Positions 49,793-60,500 of a stretch of DNA of 64,000 nt are shown here, one piece after another; position 1 is the stretch's first letter, and every line of letters starts with the position of its first letter. Where the stretch lies: assembly GCF_038002825.1 (NCBI RefSeq), contig NZ_JBBODF010000001.1:3720001-3784000 (forward strand), in the 5' to 3' direction. The notes beneath the pieces were generated by a model that was not told the origin of the DNA, searched no databases, and saw only the letters and a list, made by a program, of their open reading frames with translations. This DNA is from Paenibacillus sp. FSL H8-0048 (GTDB taxonomy: Bacteria > Bacillota > Bacilli > Paenibacillales > Paenibacillaceae). The translations under genes and the position numbers were made by a program.

Positions 49793-52700
49793 TTATCTCT
49801 CCCTATGAGGGGGCCTGCGAGTTGACTCCTGCTGCTCATCGGGAACAGTATCTACTCCTTCATTTTCTCGTTTGTCCATATTCAATAAGATGTTTAACTC
49901 GGCAAGTCGCTTAGCTTTCTCCTGTAGCTCCTGCTCTTTTTCAAATGGCATAACCACCTGCTCCTTGGCGGTATCCACCTGCTGGTACAGTGTTGTTAGT
50001 TGTTGTCTAGCATATTGCAGCTTGCTTGGCAGGTCGGACAACACATTGTTTAAGCGTGTCATGTTGCCCCCACCGTCTGATCCCAATGAAACAGTATGAC
50101 CAAGCGTGCCGCGAAGCGTTGCCTTATATTCCTTTTGAAAGCTGTCAAAGGACAGCCATAAGCTGAAGTCCAAATAATTGCCAATCTCCTGTGGATCTGG
50201 CGATGTCATTTTCTTGCATGCCTCTAGCAAGGCTACGCCTGCTTTCACCCTTTCCATATAGCTAATTCCTTCAATAACTATACCAGGAAAGACTGAGTCA
50301 TCCCCATATTTTTGAATAGCCAGTTTGAACAAGGCTACGTCCTTCTCCAAGCCCGCAATTCTCTCTTCTGTGGACTTAATTTGCACAGGCAGTATTTTGA
50401 GAAGCCTATCCTCCAGTGCATATCGCTGGCTTAAATGATTGGCCTTTAGCAGCTTTAGCTTGGATACCTGAATATCTAAATCCATCTTTTCCTTAATGTA
50501 CGGGTTGCCTGTCGCCAGCGCCTTTACCTCAGCATAGGACAACGCTGTTTCATCAATATCCTCCGCAGAGCGTACAGGGGACTTACTGGTCATAATTTGG
50601 GAGATAAAGCGCTGCTTGTTCTCTAGCGTCTGATACATATAAGCATCAAACGTATTCTCGGTGACGTAGCGAAAAATATGAACCTCGTCGTTCTGATTAC
50701 CTTGCCGAATAATTCGTCCACTACGCTGCTCCAGATCTCTTGGACGCCACGGACAATCCAGGTCATGAAGTGCAATCAATTTTGTCTGCACATTGGTACC
50801 CGCGCCAAGCTTGGCGGTTGAACCAAGCAAAATCCGCACCTGCCCGACCCGCACTTTAGCAAATAACTCCTTCTTTTGTACATCTGTATTGGCTTGATGA
50901 ATATAGGCAATTTCCTCTGCCGGCACACCTTTTTCTATTAGCTTTCGCTTTAACTCATCATACACATTGAATGTACCATCCGTTTTGGGGGTAGACAGGT
51001 CGCAAAATACAAGCTGTGTGAGTTGTTCCTTCGATCCGTCTAACCAATGCTGATAGACATTGCTTGCACAAGCGCTCACCTTGCTGCTCTCATCATCAGG
51101 AAGTATTGGATTAGCCAATCGCTGGTCTAAAGCCAGCTTGCGTCCATCATTTGTAATCTTGAGCATGTTGTCTTCGTGAGGCTCGATCACCTTAGCACGA
51201 ACCTTTTCTGCACGCTCTGATAGCTCTGCTACCATGTTCTTTTGAAATTCACTCGGTGGTACAGCAACATTATGAAAATATGCCTTTGGCACAGGAAGCT
51301 GGAGCATGTCTGCTGTTTGAATGTCCGCAACTTCCTTAAACATATTCATTAGCTCGGGCAAATTGTAAAAGCGAGCAAACCTTGTTTTCGCTCTATACCC
51401 TGTTCCTTCCGGCGCAAGCTCAATAGCGGTAACTGTCTCACCAAATGTGGACGCCCAGGAATCAAAATGCTGCAATCCCTGCTTTTGTAGCCGTTCATAT
51501 TGGAGGTAGCGCTGCATCGTATACATTTCAGTAATGGAGTTGGAGATGGGGGTGCCTGTTGCAAAAACAACCCCGCGCCCCTCTGTCAGCTCATTCAAAT
51601 AACGGCACTTCGCAAACATATCGGAGGACTTCTGAGCCTCTGTTTGGGATAAACCCGCTACATTACGCATTTTGGTATACAAAAACAGGTTCTTGTAGGA
51701 ATCAGCCTCATCCACGAACAGCCGATCCACGCCAAGCTCCTCAAAGGTAACAACATCATCCTTGCGGCTCGTATCATTCAGCTTCTCCAGCTTGACCTGA
51801 AGCGTTTTTTTGGTCTTCTCTAGCTGCTTAATCGCATAGCGCTCACTTTTAGCTTCCTTCAACTCCCGAATACCACTCGTAATTTCAACAATTTGATCAT
51901 GCAATTGCTGACGCTGCCGTTCTGTTGAAATCGGAATCCTTTCAAACTGTGAGTGACCTATAATAATTGCATCATAATCCCCTGTAGCAATTCGAGCGCA
52001 AAAACGCTTGCGATTTTTAGTTTCAAAATCCTTCCTCGTCGTTACTAAAACATTAGCTGCGGGATAGAGCTGCAAAAACTCTGCTGCCCACTGCTCGATT
52101 AAGTGATTGGGAACAACAAACATACTTTTGTTACATAATCCCAAATGCTTACTTTCCATCGCCGCAGCAGTCATTGCAAAGGTCTTCCCCGCGCCCACAC
52201 AATGTGCAAACAACGCATTTCCCCCATATAAGGCACGAGCAACTGCATTAATCTGGTGCTGTCTCAGTCCAATTTCCGGATTCATACCCTTAAAGCGAAT
52301 ATGACTGCCATCATATTCGCGCGGCCTAATCGCATTAAATCGCTCATTGTAAAGCTGTGTTAATCGTTCCCTTCGTTGAGGCTCCTTCCATATCCACTCC
52401 TGAAAGGCCTCCTTTATTTGCTCCTGCTTTTGCTGAGCGATTGCCGTTTCCTGCCTGTTTAGCACTCGCTTTTCTACCCCGTCCTCAACCACCGTATCAA
52501 AGATGCGTACATCCCGCAGGTTTAGTGTATCCTCCATTATTTTGTACGCACTCATTCGGCTTGTACCATACGTCATATTGGCCTTAATATTATTGCTGTG
52601 GTCCTCATTCTTGCCGCGTAAATTCCAGGCCGCTGTATACTCAGAAAAAAGCACCTGAATGGATTGCTGGAACATATAGGGCGTATCCAGCAGCTCAAAC

Positions 52701-55700
52701 ATAAAGCTGCGGATATCCTCCGCTGGCAGCCAAGTTGCACCCAACCGCACATCAATTTCAGAGGCATCCAAATCCTTCGGCTGCACCACTTCAAGCGCCC
52801 TGACATTTTCGCCATACCTTGCCTCATCATACGTGGCAAACTGCTTGGCAATTCGCAGCTTATCCCGCACATGACCGGAAAGATAAGCATCAGCCGTTTC
52901 ATATATCGGATTTCCTTCGACATCCGTTCGTTCTGGATTGGCAAATATGATGCCTTGCAGCTTCTGTACCAGCCGTTCTCTTGTGAAGCCTGTTAAATTC
53001 TCCATAAAGAGCAAATCAACACATGCCTTTTCCCCAATAGATATGGAAAGTGCTTCTGCCGCTGTATCTACACGCTCTACGACAGACTGTTGCTTAATCG
53101 TTCGCTTGTTGAACATGTCCGCCTTGCGAAGCAGTCGTCCCTCCTCATCCAATATCTCCAGTGAGCAAAGCAAAAAATAGGCGCTATCATCGGAGAAAGC
53201 AAGGCTGTTGGCTCGACTATTAATCAAGCCATATTGCTTGGTGAACTGGTCGTACTGCTTCCCCAGCCTTTGCTGCTGCTCACGGATGGCCGACTCACTG
53301 TAATCCTCTATCTGATAGTCCATCAGTGTGCGCACCGTTTCCCGTAAAGCCAGTAGCCCCTTAATACGTCCGGTAGCGGTAATTGAGGTATCCACTCGGT
53401 GCATACGGCTGTTTTCCCGATAATAAACGCACCCATCCACCAGTGTGTAGCTAAAGTTGCGAACATTTGGAGCAGCAGGTAAAGAGAAGTCTTGTTCATC
53501 CGGAAGTTCTTCGCGCTCTAATTCCTGCCACTCTGCATGAATGCCCAGCATGGCTTCCTCTAAAAGCTCGCTTAGGCTTATGTTGGGATGGGGCAGACAG
53601 GCTGTTTCTCGCTTATTGCCATACATCCGGTCATCAAAGACCATTGTGCCAAGCACCATTTCAGGATGCGCTGCAAAATACGCATTGATTGGCAAACCAT
53701 CACCCGTTTCAGCAAGGCTAAGCCATTCCACGCCTTGTTCACTGACAGTAACCATGCGGTCGCGCTTTTGTAAAAACAAGATGTCTGCTGTTACTTCCGT
53801 TCCTGCATTAGAGAAGGCATTATTGGGCAGTCTTACGGCACCAAGCATCTCTGCTCTTTCTGCGATGTATTTACGAACCGAAGGATTTTGCTTGTCCATT
53901 GTCCCCTTTGAGGTGACAAAGGCAATGATTCCACCAGGTCGTACCTTATCCAACGTTTTGGCAAAAAAGTAATCATGGATTAAGAATTTGTGCTTGTCAT
54001 ACTTTTTGTCGGAAACGCCATAGCCACCAAAGGGTATATTGCCAATGGCAAGGTCAAAAAAGCTGTCAGGCAGTGTCGTTTGCTCAAAGCCACTTACGGT
54101 AATGGATGCATCGGGATAAAGCTGCTTAGCTAGCCTGCCTGTAAGGCTATCCAGCTCCACGCCAAAAAGCCGTGAATCCTGAAAGGAATCCGGCACAAGA
54201 CCCAAAAAGTTGCCTGTTCCACAGGCTGGCTCTAATATATTTCCGCTACGAAAGCCCATTCTCTCCAGGCACTTGTATATCGCTTGAATAACGGTTGGGG
54301 GAGTGTAATAGGCATTTAGTGTGGAGGAACGTGCAAGCTCATATTCCTCCGGCTCCAGTATGCTCTTTAACTGATTGTACTCGCTACTCCACTGGGTATT
54401 TCCCTCATCAAAGGCTTGCGCTAATCCTCCCCACCCCACATACTGGGCAAGAATTTTTTGCTCCTCAGTGGTGGCCTGACGATTTTCCTCCTCCACCTGC
54501 TTTAAAAGCTGAATGGCTTCTATATTGTAGGTAAACTTTACTTTGGCACTACCATGTCCAAGCTCAATATCCTGAATACGAAAATTACCTGGAGCGGGAT
54601 GGTTTGCATTAGAACCTTTTGTATCCTGGTCTCCTAATGAAGTGTTGCTTATAGCTTGGACTTGTGTTTGCCTGATGTCCTTCTCTTGATTATTCATGCT
54701 CTGTAAAGGATCATCTTGGTTATTTTTATTGATAATGGTCTGAGCTTGTTCTTCTCTGTCAAGAAGCCGCCAAAAATCTGAATTTAGCGGATTGATTCGC
54801 AAAAGATGCTTGAGCTGCTCATGAGAAACATCCATTGTATAATAGGGGCTATTTGCATCCCGAAGTCGAACAAATTCCTTGGTGAAGAAGGCAATCTCAT
54901 ACTCCGTTTCATCTTCAAATACTGTATCCCCTTGAGAATATATATATCGCTCATATTTGGCTGTATCTTGATTCGTTTGAACAGCTTCATTAGTCACAGC
55001 CTCATTATGAACAAGCTCTGCTTCTCCTTGTTCTCTTTGCAGATAGAGAGCGAATTGTTCCTTCTCTGGTTGGGTCAAATAACGTCCAGACGCAATTAAT
55101 TCACGGATACGCTTTTGTACCTTCATCCAGGACAAGGTGATTTTGTCGTCAGGCTTTCCGCTGAAGCCACGCTCAAGTGTAATCCCCTTCCTGTTATGCC
55201 ATTCCCTTATTTCCGTACCCGTAAGAATAGGGGCACGACCACCCTCACCGTACTCCTGCTTTAGAAAATCGGCATGCTCCTTGGGAGATAAATGCTGTTG
55301 AAAATGAGCAGCAATCCGATACTTGCTATTCTCAAATCCGCTTCCCTGCTGTAATATGGCATCTATGACCGCTTGAGGCAAAGCAAAAGCAGAGGCCTTT
55401 TCCGCCTCTGCTTCCTCCATCCATAATAGCTGTTGTTCAACGGTGGGTAATGTCGCTTGCTCTTGAAACTCCTGTAGAAGCAGCATGCTTTGAATATGTC
55501 CGGCAATGACGCCCCAATCATAGAAGCCTTGTGCTTCTCGTGCTTCTGCTAATCCTGTCCATAGATGCAGGACATTCGCATAAGGCTCATAGCCGATACG
55601 CAGTCCGCTTGCTAGTATAAGCTCCGACGGTTCAGGCTCAAACAGACTTCGTACATACAGTTGCCGTGCTTGCGGCTCATCATTTTGAGCAAAAAACAGT

Positions 55701-57001
55701 TCAATAGCTGCCTTGCTCTCGCGCAAGGGCGCTATGCGCAGCAGCTCATTAATCGCCTTATAGTCATGAAAAAACGGAAGACGATTGTCCTCCGCACTCC
55801 GATCATGCCATTTTAGCTGTAAATCAGCTCCGGCAGTAGAAGCTCCTCCGCCTGTTGCTTGAGGCTGTTCATGTGAGCCGTCCATGCCATCGGCTCGCTC
55901 GCCTTGTCTGGTGCTGGCTGCATCAGCAGGAGCTGGCTCATAACGATTTCGAGCTGCTGTCGCAGGGTCTGTTCGATCTCTGTCAGATGGGCCTGTAGCT
56001 TGCCCGATAACATTAGACTGGCGTACAAGCCCTTCTGCTGCGTCTGGAGGTAGCTTTTGCGCAGCATCCCATACTTGCCAATCGCCATTACCTCCTCCGA
56101 CAATACCAGATTTGGAAGCTGGTAGTCCCCTTGACGGGTGTAGCTCAGTTCCATGCTCATCCTTCCCTTCTGTCTTGTTAGCTTTATTGTGCTGGAGCGG
56201 TGTTAGTTTTGCAAGGCTGCGGCTCTTATATTGCTGTACGGGGGCACGTTCAACTCGTCGCTGCTCTCGAATGGTTGATTCCAACTCGCGCAGCAGCATT
56301 TCTGACACATCGCTGATGGCAGCCCCCAATTGAGATAGGGTAGGCAAGGTATTAAAATAGCCAATACCTGCTAGCTCTTCTTCGCCAATATAGTCCGCGG
56401 CAGAAAAGCCACATCGTGTCAGTAGCATATAGCCTACCGCATACTGTGCGTTCAGGCGAAACAACAGCTCTACATGCGATGGCTCCAGCTCTTCCAATAA
56501 GCTGAACTCTAGCTCCTTCATTATCGCCTGAACATAATCTGTACTATTGTCCTCTACCGCCTGTTTTGCGGTGGCGATTAGTAATTCAGGTAAGGTGGCA
56601 TATTCGCCTTCTTGGTCTAGCCTATTGCTTAGTGTTTCGGCAATCGCAGTGTTGTCCTCTGGCCTGAGATGCCAAAGTGTTATCTCCTGTGCCTTGCGGC
56701 TTTGCGTATCTGAAATATCAAACACATGGCGAAGACCAAGCGTGCTACCCCGATCCTCAATTAATGCTATGCCTTTGGCTCCACGCTTTACCCAGCGATC
56801 CAAGCGCTTATTCCACACCTCTATAGTTGCGCAGGCCGTTGCATCGGGACGCTGTGCAAACAGGAGCAGCTGGTCATGAAAGGGATACTTATAATTCCAT
56901 GCTGCTGTTCGCAAAAAAGCGCCCCACTGTTCAGGATCATCCGTGACGCTACGAGCCGTTTGTGCAGAAAGCTCCACCATTTGCTGCATTTTTGCAGTCA
57001 A
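49793..57001 (-). CDS. Giant ArdC-like / N6-adenine methylase / SNF2-type helicase protein
   Basis: A 2402-residue multidomain protein from TTG 57001 (GGGAGGGG six bases upstream). The N-terminus (about 20-110) resembles the ArdC-type ssDNA-binding domain (FHDQLLLFAQRPDATACATI). The N6-methylase part has motif I EPACGTGNF from Glu924 and motif IV NIPFGGY from Asn988 (an NPPF variant). The helicase has Walker A VGAGKTF with Lys1606, DEAD-like VDEADSYKN (1763-1771) and motif VI QRSGRIIRQGNQN around 2095. The last 250 residues are coiled-coil-like. The architecture parallels phage P1 DarB and large conjugative-element proteins, suggesting protection of transferred DNA from restriction. Residues about 281-397 are low-complexity and overlap a TnpV-like gene in another frame. 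Confidence 0.88.
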   Translation of the reverse strand: MTAKMQQMVELSAQTARSVTDDPEQWGAFLRTAAWNYKYPFHDQLLLFAQRPDATACATIEVWNKRLDRWVKRGAKGIALIEDRGSTLGLRHVFDISDTQSRKAQEITLWHLRPEDNTAIAETLSNRLDQEGEYATLPELLIATAKQAVEDNSTDYVQAIMKELEFSLLEELEPSHVELLFRLNAQYAVGYMLLTRCGFSAADYIGEEELAGIGYFNTLPTLSQLGAAISDVSEMLLRELESTIREQRRVERAPVQQYKSRSLAKLTPLQHNKANKTEGKDEHGTELHPSRGLPASKSGIVGGGNGDWQVWDAAQKLPPDAAEGLVRQSNVIGQATGPSDRDRTDPATAARNRYEPAPADAASTRQGERADGMDGSHEQPQATGGGASTAGADLQLKWHDRSAEDNRLPFFHDYKAINELLRIAPLRESKAAIELFFAQNDEPQARQLYVRSLFEPEPSELILASGLRIGYEPYANVLHLWTGLAEAREAQGFYDWGVIAGHIQSMLLLQEFQEQATLPTVEQQLLWMEEAEAEKASAFALPQAVIDAILQQGSGFENSKYRIAAHFQQHLSPKEHADFLKQEYGEGGRAPILTGTEIREWHNRKGITLERGFSGKPDDKITLSWMKVQKRIRELIASGRYLTQPEKEQFALYLQREQGEAELVHNEAVTNEAVQTNQDTAKYERYIYSQGDTVFEDETEYEIAFFTKEFVRLRDANSPYYTMDVSHEQLKHLLRINPLNSDFWRLLDREEQAQTIINKNNQDDPLQSMNNQEKDIRQTQVQAISNTSLGDQDTKGSNANHPAPGNFRIQDIELGHGSAKVKFTYNIEAIQLLKQVEEENRQATTEEQKILAQYVGWGGLAQAFDEGNTQWSSEYNQLKSILEPEEYELARSSTLNAYYTPPTVIQAIYKCLERMGFRSGNILEPACGTGNFLGLVPDSFQDSRLFGVELDSLTGRLAKQLYPDASITVSGFEQTTLPDSFFDLAIGNIPFGGYGVSDKKYDKHKFLIHDYFFAKTLDKVRPGGIIAFVTSKGTMDKQNPSVRKYIAERAEMLGAVRLPNNAFSNAGTEVTADILFLQKRDRMVTVSEQGVEWLSLAETGDGLPINAYFAAHPEMVLGTMVFDDRMYGNKRETACLPHPNISLSELLEEAMLGIHAEWQELEREELPDEQDFSLPAAPNVRNFSYTLVDGCVYYRENSRMHRVDTSITATGRIKGLLALRETVRTLMDYQIEDYSESAIREQQQRLGKQYDQFTKQYGLINSRANSLAFSDDSAYFLLCSLEILDEEGRLLRKADMFNKRTIKQQSVVERVDTAAEALSISIGEKACVDLLFMENLTGFTRERLVQKLQGIIFANPERTDVEGNPIYETADAYLSGHVRDKLRIAKQFATYDEARYGENVRALEVVQPKDLDASEIDVRLGATWLPAEDIRSFMFELLDTPYMFQQSIQVLFSEYTAAWNLRGKNEDHSNNIKANMTYGTSRMSAYKIMEDTLNLRDVRIFDTVVEDGVEKRVLNRQETAIAQQKQEQIKEAFQEWIWKEPQRRERLTQLYNERFNAIRPREYDGSHIRFKGMNPEIGLRQHQINAVARALYGGNALFAHCVGAGKTFAMTAAAMESKHLGLCNKSMFVVPNHLIEQWAAEFLQLYPAANVLVTTRKDFETKNRKRFCARIATGDYDAIIIGHSQFERIPISTERQRQQLHDQIVEITSGIRELKEAKSERYAIKQLEKTKKTLQVKLEKLNDTSRKDDVVTFEELGVDRLFVDEADSYKNLFLYTKMRNVAGLSQTEAQKSSDMFAKCRYLNELTEGRGVVFATGTPISNSITEMYTMQRYLQYERLQKQGLQHFDSWASTFGETVTAIELAPEGTGYRAKTRFARFYNLPELMNMFKEVADIQTADMLQLPVPKAYFHNVAVPPSEFQKNMVAELSERAEKVRAKVIEPHEDNMLKITNDGRKLALDQRLANPILPDDESSKVSACASNVYQHWLDGSKEQLTQLVFCDLSTPKTDGTFNVYDELKRKLIEKGVPAEEIAYIHQANTDVQKKELFAKVRVGQVRILLGSTAKLGAGTNVQTKLIALHDLDCPWRPRDLEQRSGRIIRQGNQNDEVHIFRYVTENTFDAYMYQTLENKQRFISQIMTSKSPVRSAEDIDETALSYAEVKALATGNPYIKEKMDLDIQVSKLKLLKANHLSQRYALEDRLLKILPVQIKSTEERIAGLEKDVALFKLAIQKYGDDSVFPGIVIEGISYMERVKAGVALLEACKKMTSPDPQEIGNYLDFSLWLSFDSFQKEYKATLRGTLGHTVSLGSDGGGNMTRLNNVLSDLPSKLQYARQQLTTLYQQVDTAKEQVVMPFEKEQELQEKAKRLAELNILLNMDKRENEGVDTVPDEQQESTRRPPHRER
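55813..56154 (-). CDS. TnpV-like protein encoded in another frame inside the methylase-helicase gene
   Basis: A complete 113-residue frame on the same strand as, but out of frame with, the 2402-residue gene. It matches the TnpV family over its full length: MELSYTRQGDYQLPNLVL at the start, then IGKYGMLRKSYLQ, LYASLMLSGKLQAHLTEIEQ, and MAWTAHMNSLKQQAEELLL near the end. ATG 56154 has GAAGGGAAGG six bases upstream, inside the host gene; an ATG two codons earlier is also possible. TnpV proteins occur in Tn4451-type elements and related mobile elements, with unknown function. In the host frame the same DNA encodes an Ala/Gly/Asp/Arg-rich linker, so the TnpV frame appears to be the constrained one. 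Not a shadow: it has family-level motif order, full length and its own ribosome binding site. Confidence 0.75.
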   Translation of the reverse strand: MELSYTRQGDYQLPNLVLSEEVMAIGKYGMLRKSYLQTQQKGLYASLMLSGKLQAHLTEIEQTLRQQLEIVMSQLLLMQPAPDKASEPMAWTAHMNSLKQQAEELLLPELIYS

Positions 57002-57018
57002 TGCTCGCCCCTCCCCTT

Positions 57019-57510
57019 TTAACGCTCCGCTCCGCGCGGCAGTTTTTTATGTGATGCTACTGGCGCTTCTGACCCTTTCGCCAGCGGCTTTTCCAGAAAA
57101 TGCTCCTTACGGTAGCAATACACATAGAAATTGTAATCGCCCGCAAAGGGAAAGCAGCGTAAATAATAACGATGCTCCTGGGTTTGCATGGAAAACCCGT
57201 ATACATCTGTACTCCATGCACCACCAATACGCGCCTCCGGATGCTGGCTGCAAAAGCGAAGCATGTGACGGCGACTTTTCAATACCTCCTGTTCACCCAT
57301 CGCTTGGAATACCTTGCCCAATTCATCTTTAAACGCAGGCGTTTCATAAGGGGAGCTTCTCGTGAACCAATTGACCCAAAACTCCTCCCCTGAACGCCCA
57401 AAATCACCACGCAAATGCCCGATACAGGCTCGACTAATTTCCTCCTCAGCAGATGCGGAATAAAAATAAGCCGCATCCTCTGGTGCGGTGGCTTGCAGCT
57501 TTTCATCCAT
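57019..57510 (-). CDS. Element-encoded hypothetical protein, 163 aa
   Basis: A soluble protein with an acidic start (MDEKLQATAPEDAAYFYSAS) and a conserved-looking middle (CIGHLRGDFGRSGEEFWVNW). A C-terminal part, YYLRCFPFAGDYNFYVYCY, resembles hypothetical proteins found near the large methylase-helicase gene in Tn1549-like elements. GGGAGGAAAAG precedes the ATG. Its stop lies 18 bases before the start of the giant gene, so the two are co-transcribed. No function is known. Confidence 0.72.
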   Translation of the reverse strand: MDEKLQATAPEDAAYFYSASAEEEISRACIGHLRGDFGRSGEEFWVNWFTRSSPYETPAFKDELGKVFQAMGEQEVLKSRRHMLRFCSQHPEARIGGAWSTDVYGFSMQTQEHRYYLRCFPFAGDYNFYVYCYRKEHFLEKPLAKGSEAPVASHKKLPRGAER

Positions 57511-57534
57511 AGCTTTTCCTCCCGGCTGGTTTAG

Positions 57535-60500
57535 TTAATGGGTGCCCCCTGTTCCAAAGTCGTTATAGCTGGATAAGTTGGCATGATAAAAGACAACATC
57601 TCCATCCAGCAGGGAGAAGGTTGCCCCGTAAGGATCAACAAAGCTACGCTGAAAGCCCTCCAGTTGCCATTGATTGCTGAGCGGCGCATCCTTATACTGC
57701 AAATGCGGCTCGTTCAGCTTTTGGTTGCGAATCGTTTCCAGCTTGAAATTTACGATAATATAACCATTCCGAAGAAAAATAGAAGACTTGTCGTCCAGCC
57801 GATGGGTGCGCCCGTACTCAGCTACATTAAAGCCCTTAGGTACGACATAAGGTGCGGCGGGCAGACTGTACTCCCCAAACCAGCATTGTACCGAGGCTTG
57901 GACGCGAGCAGCATTCACACCTGATGGAGCCTTCTTGCTGCCAATCAGGGTTCGCAATTGTGGCGGCAGCAGCATGACATCGTACCCGCCCACGTAGGTG
58001 TTCTGTTGTGCATTTTTCAGAAATTGACGAACATACGTCTGCTGATCTCCAGTTGAACCGTTTAAGGCCCATAGAGAGATAGCCGTTTGCGTCAACTCCT
58101 GCTGGGAAACATTTCGTAAGCGCGTGTCCAGTATGACCTGTCTTCGCTCTGTATCTGCACTAGAGCCAATTCGGATGAAGCGTGTATTTCCCGAGTGATA
58201 GTACAGGTCTACCTCCTGTCGATTTTTCCCCGTACTGTCTACAAAATAAAAGGTAGGCGTAATTTTAATGCCATCGCCTGAACCGAACATGTTACCGAGT
58301 GTTTTCACCTCAAACTTGAACTGATAGCCTGTTTTTACCGCAATATTTTTCTTGCCTATTTCCGGGTGACTACCAGGACGAATCGGCAGCACAAATGGAG
58401 AGGTATTTCCTCTTGCTGCACCATCAATGCCGTTTTTTCCAACCCAGTAGCTATTTCCGGTCGGTGTGGCACTGCCTTTAGCTGTACGGAACACCGTTTC
58501 CCACTGATAATCGGCAATATCCGTAATCCGAAAATCGAATATACGCCCAATTACCTCCACATCAACGGTTTGTGTCGCAACATGATGCGCATTGTCCAGA
58601 TTGGCATGCATTTGTGAGGTGAAGGCTGCGGGACTGTTTTCAGCAAGCGTTTGGAACAACATGGTATAATGGCCTTCATCCACCCAAGTCGGCAGATAAA
58701 AGGCAGTCTGTAGCTCCCCGACAGGAATGGAGATCCAGGTTTCCTTGGGAATCAGTGTTGTCCGATCTGCCCGATACACATCAAATGGAAACCAAACCTG
58801 CTTGTCCCGCATATATTTGGCATAATCGCGACTGCCGTAGCCTGTGATGCTCCGATGCTGTCCGCTGGTTGGAATAGCTACAGTAAAGGGACGATTTAAA
58901 ATGAGCGCTGAACGTCCAGCAGTGGGCTGTGTTTTCTGGTTATGCGCCTTGTCGTCAGATACGGATGCCAGGTTAACTACGGGAGTATGAACGGTTACAG
59001 GATTGATGCCTTGAATCGGGAAGCTTTGTGCTTGTCCGCCACCAATCCCCTTGACCAGCTTATAATCCAGCTTGCCTGAGCTTGGCTGACTAACCTTGTT
59101 GCTCTTGCTTGCATCAATCACATAGCCCTGCCCATACAACACATTCTGTCCAATCATGGACGGCGCAGGAATACTTCCCGGTGCTGGTGCGGCCTCCTCT
59201 GCCTGACGGCTATCCATCACCGTTTGACCGCTGAACACCAGTGAATCGTTTCTTACCTTGATTTTCCCAATGGCTGCCTCCGCCTGTGGCTTCCAGTTTT
59301 CACTAGGGACACTTGGACGACTACTACCGCCCTGTATCGTTTGTCCAGGCAGCGTTACGTTTTGATAGACAGGATCAGTGAGATGAGATGCAGTATCTGT
59401 TGTATGCGTGACAGCTACATTGGGCTGTGTATAGCCCTTCGGCTGGAGTACGACCTGACCAGCAGGCAGTGCATAATTTGAAACGGTTGCTTTTTCAAGG
59501 CCGTACACTTCTAACCGATTAATCAGCCAATAGCTATATTTTCGCTCTACTGTATAGCTATTGGTCACTATTTGTGTATCTGAACGGCTAACTGATACAG
59601 TCGTTGCATTTCCCTCACTGTCAGGAGGACCCGGCTTGGTTTCTGTCCAGCGCAAAGTATAGGTGCGGCTAACAGTAATAGGGTATGATTTTTTGCCCTT
59701 TATCTCTGAGAACTTGCTACGATATAAATAGGATTTGGCCTGAGCTTGTACATAAAGAGACTCTGAGGTTGGAATGCCCTTGAGCACATCAAATTTCTCT
59801 TGTCCTCGTTTATCTGCTTGTATAGACGCTGTTACTGATGGCTCCATTATTTCAGCTTCCTTCGTGCCCCCAGGTAAAGGCTCCTCTGTTTGTCCTCCGT
59901 CCTGCTGCTTGTATTCTGCAACAAGATCGGTTCCACCTAATGCAACGGTAAAGCTCCGAACACGCACCTTATCATTTGTTTCTGGATTTTCTTGCAGCCA
60001 TTTTTTTTGGGTATTATCCTGCTTTGGTGATATATAGGATCGGACAATCGTATAGGTTTTGCCCCCATCTTCAATAACTTCTGGAAATTCGTGATTGATT
60101 TCCTCCCCGATTTTATATTTACCCTTTAAAAAAGTAACCTGAGGCTGTTGAATGACTTGTCCATCAACCGTTTTAGCAATAATATCTACTGGAAAGTCAG
60201 CACTTCGATAGTATAGATGGATGCCAAAATAATCATCGAGATCATCGGGATGCCGCCAGCCCTCCGCGCCCTTAATACCAGACAAGGTGTAAAATGGTCC
60301 CTTGCGAACCGTACCATCCCCATTGATAGAAACCATAACCGCATAAAAGTACAGGTCATCATTATCCTTAATGCCCTCCATGCCTGCTGCCCAAAGCCGC
60401 TGTGTTACAATCTCCTCTGGTATTTTGTAATAGGAGGTCAGGGGCTTTCCTGGTACTGGAGGATTTGGAGATTGTCCTGTTTGCTTCACCTCTTGATTAA

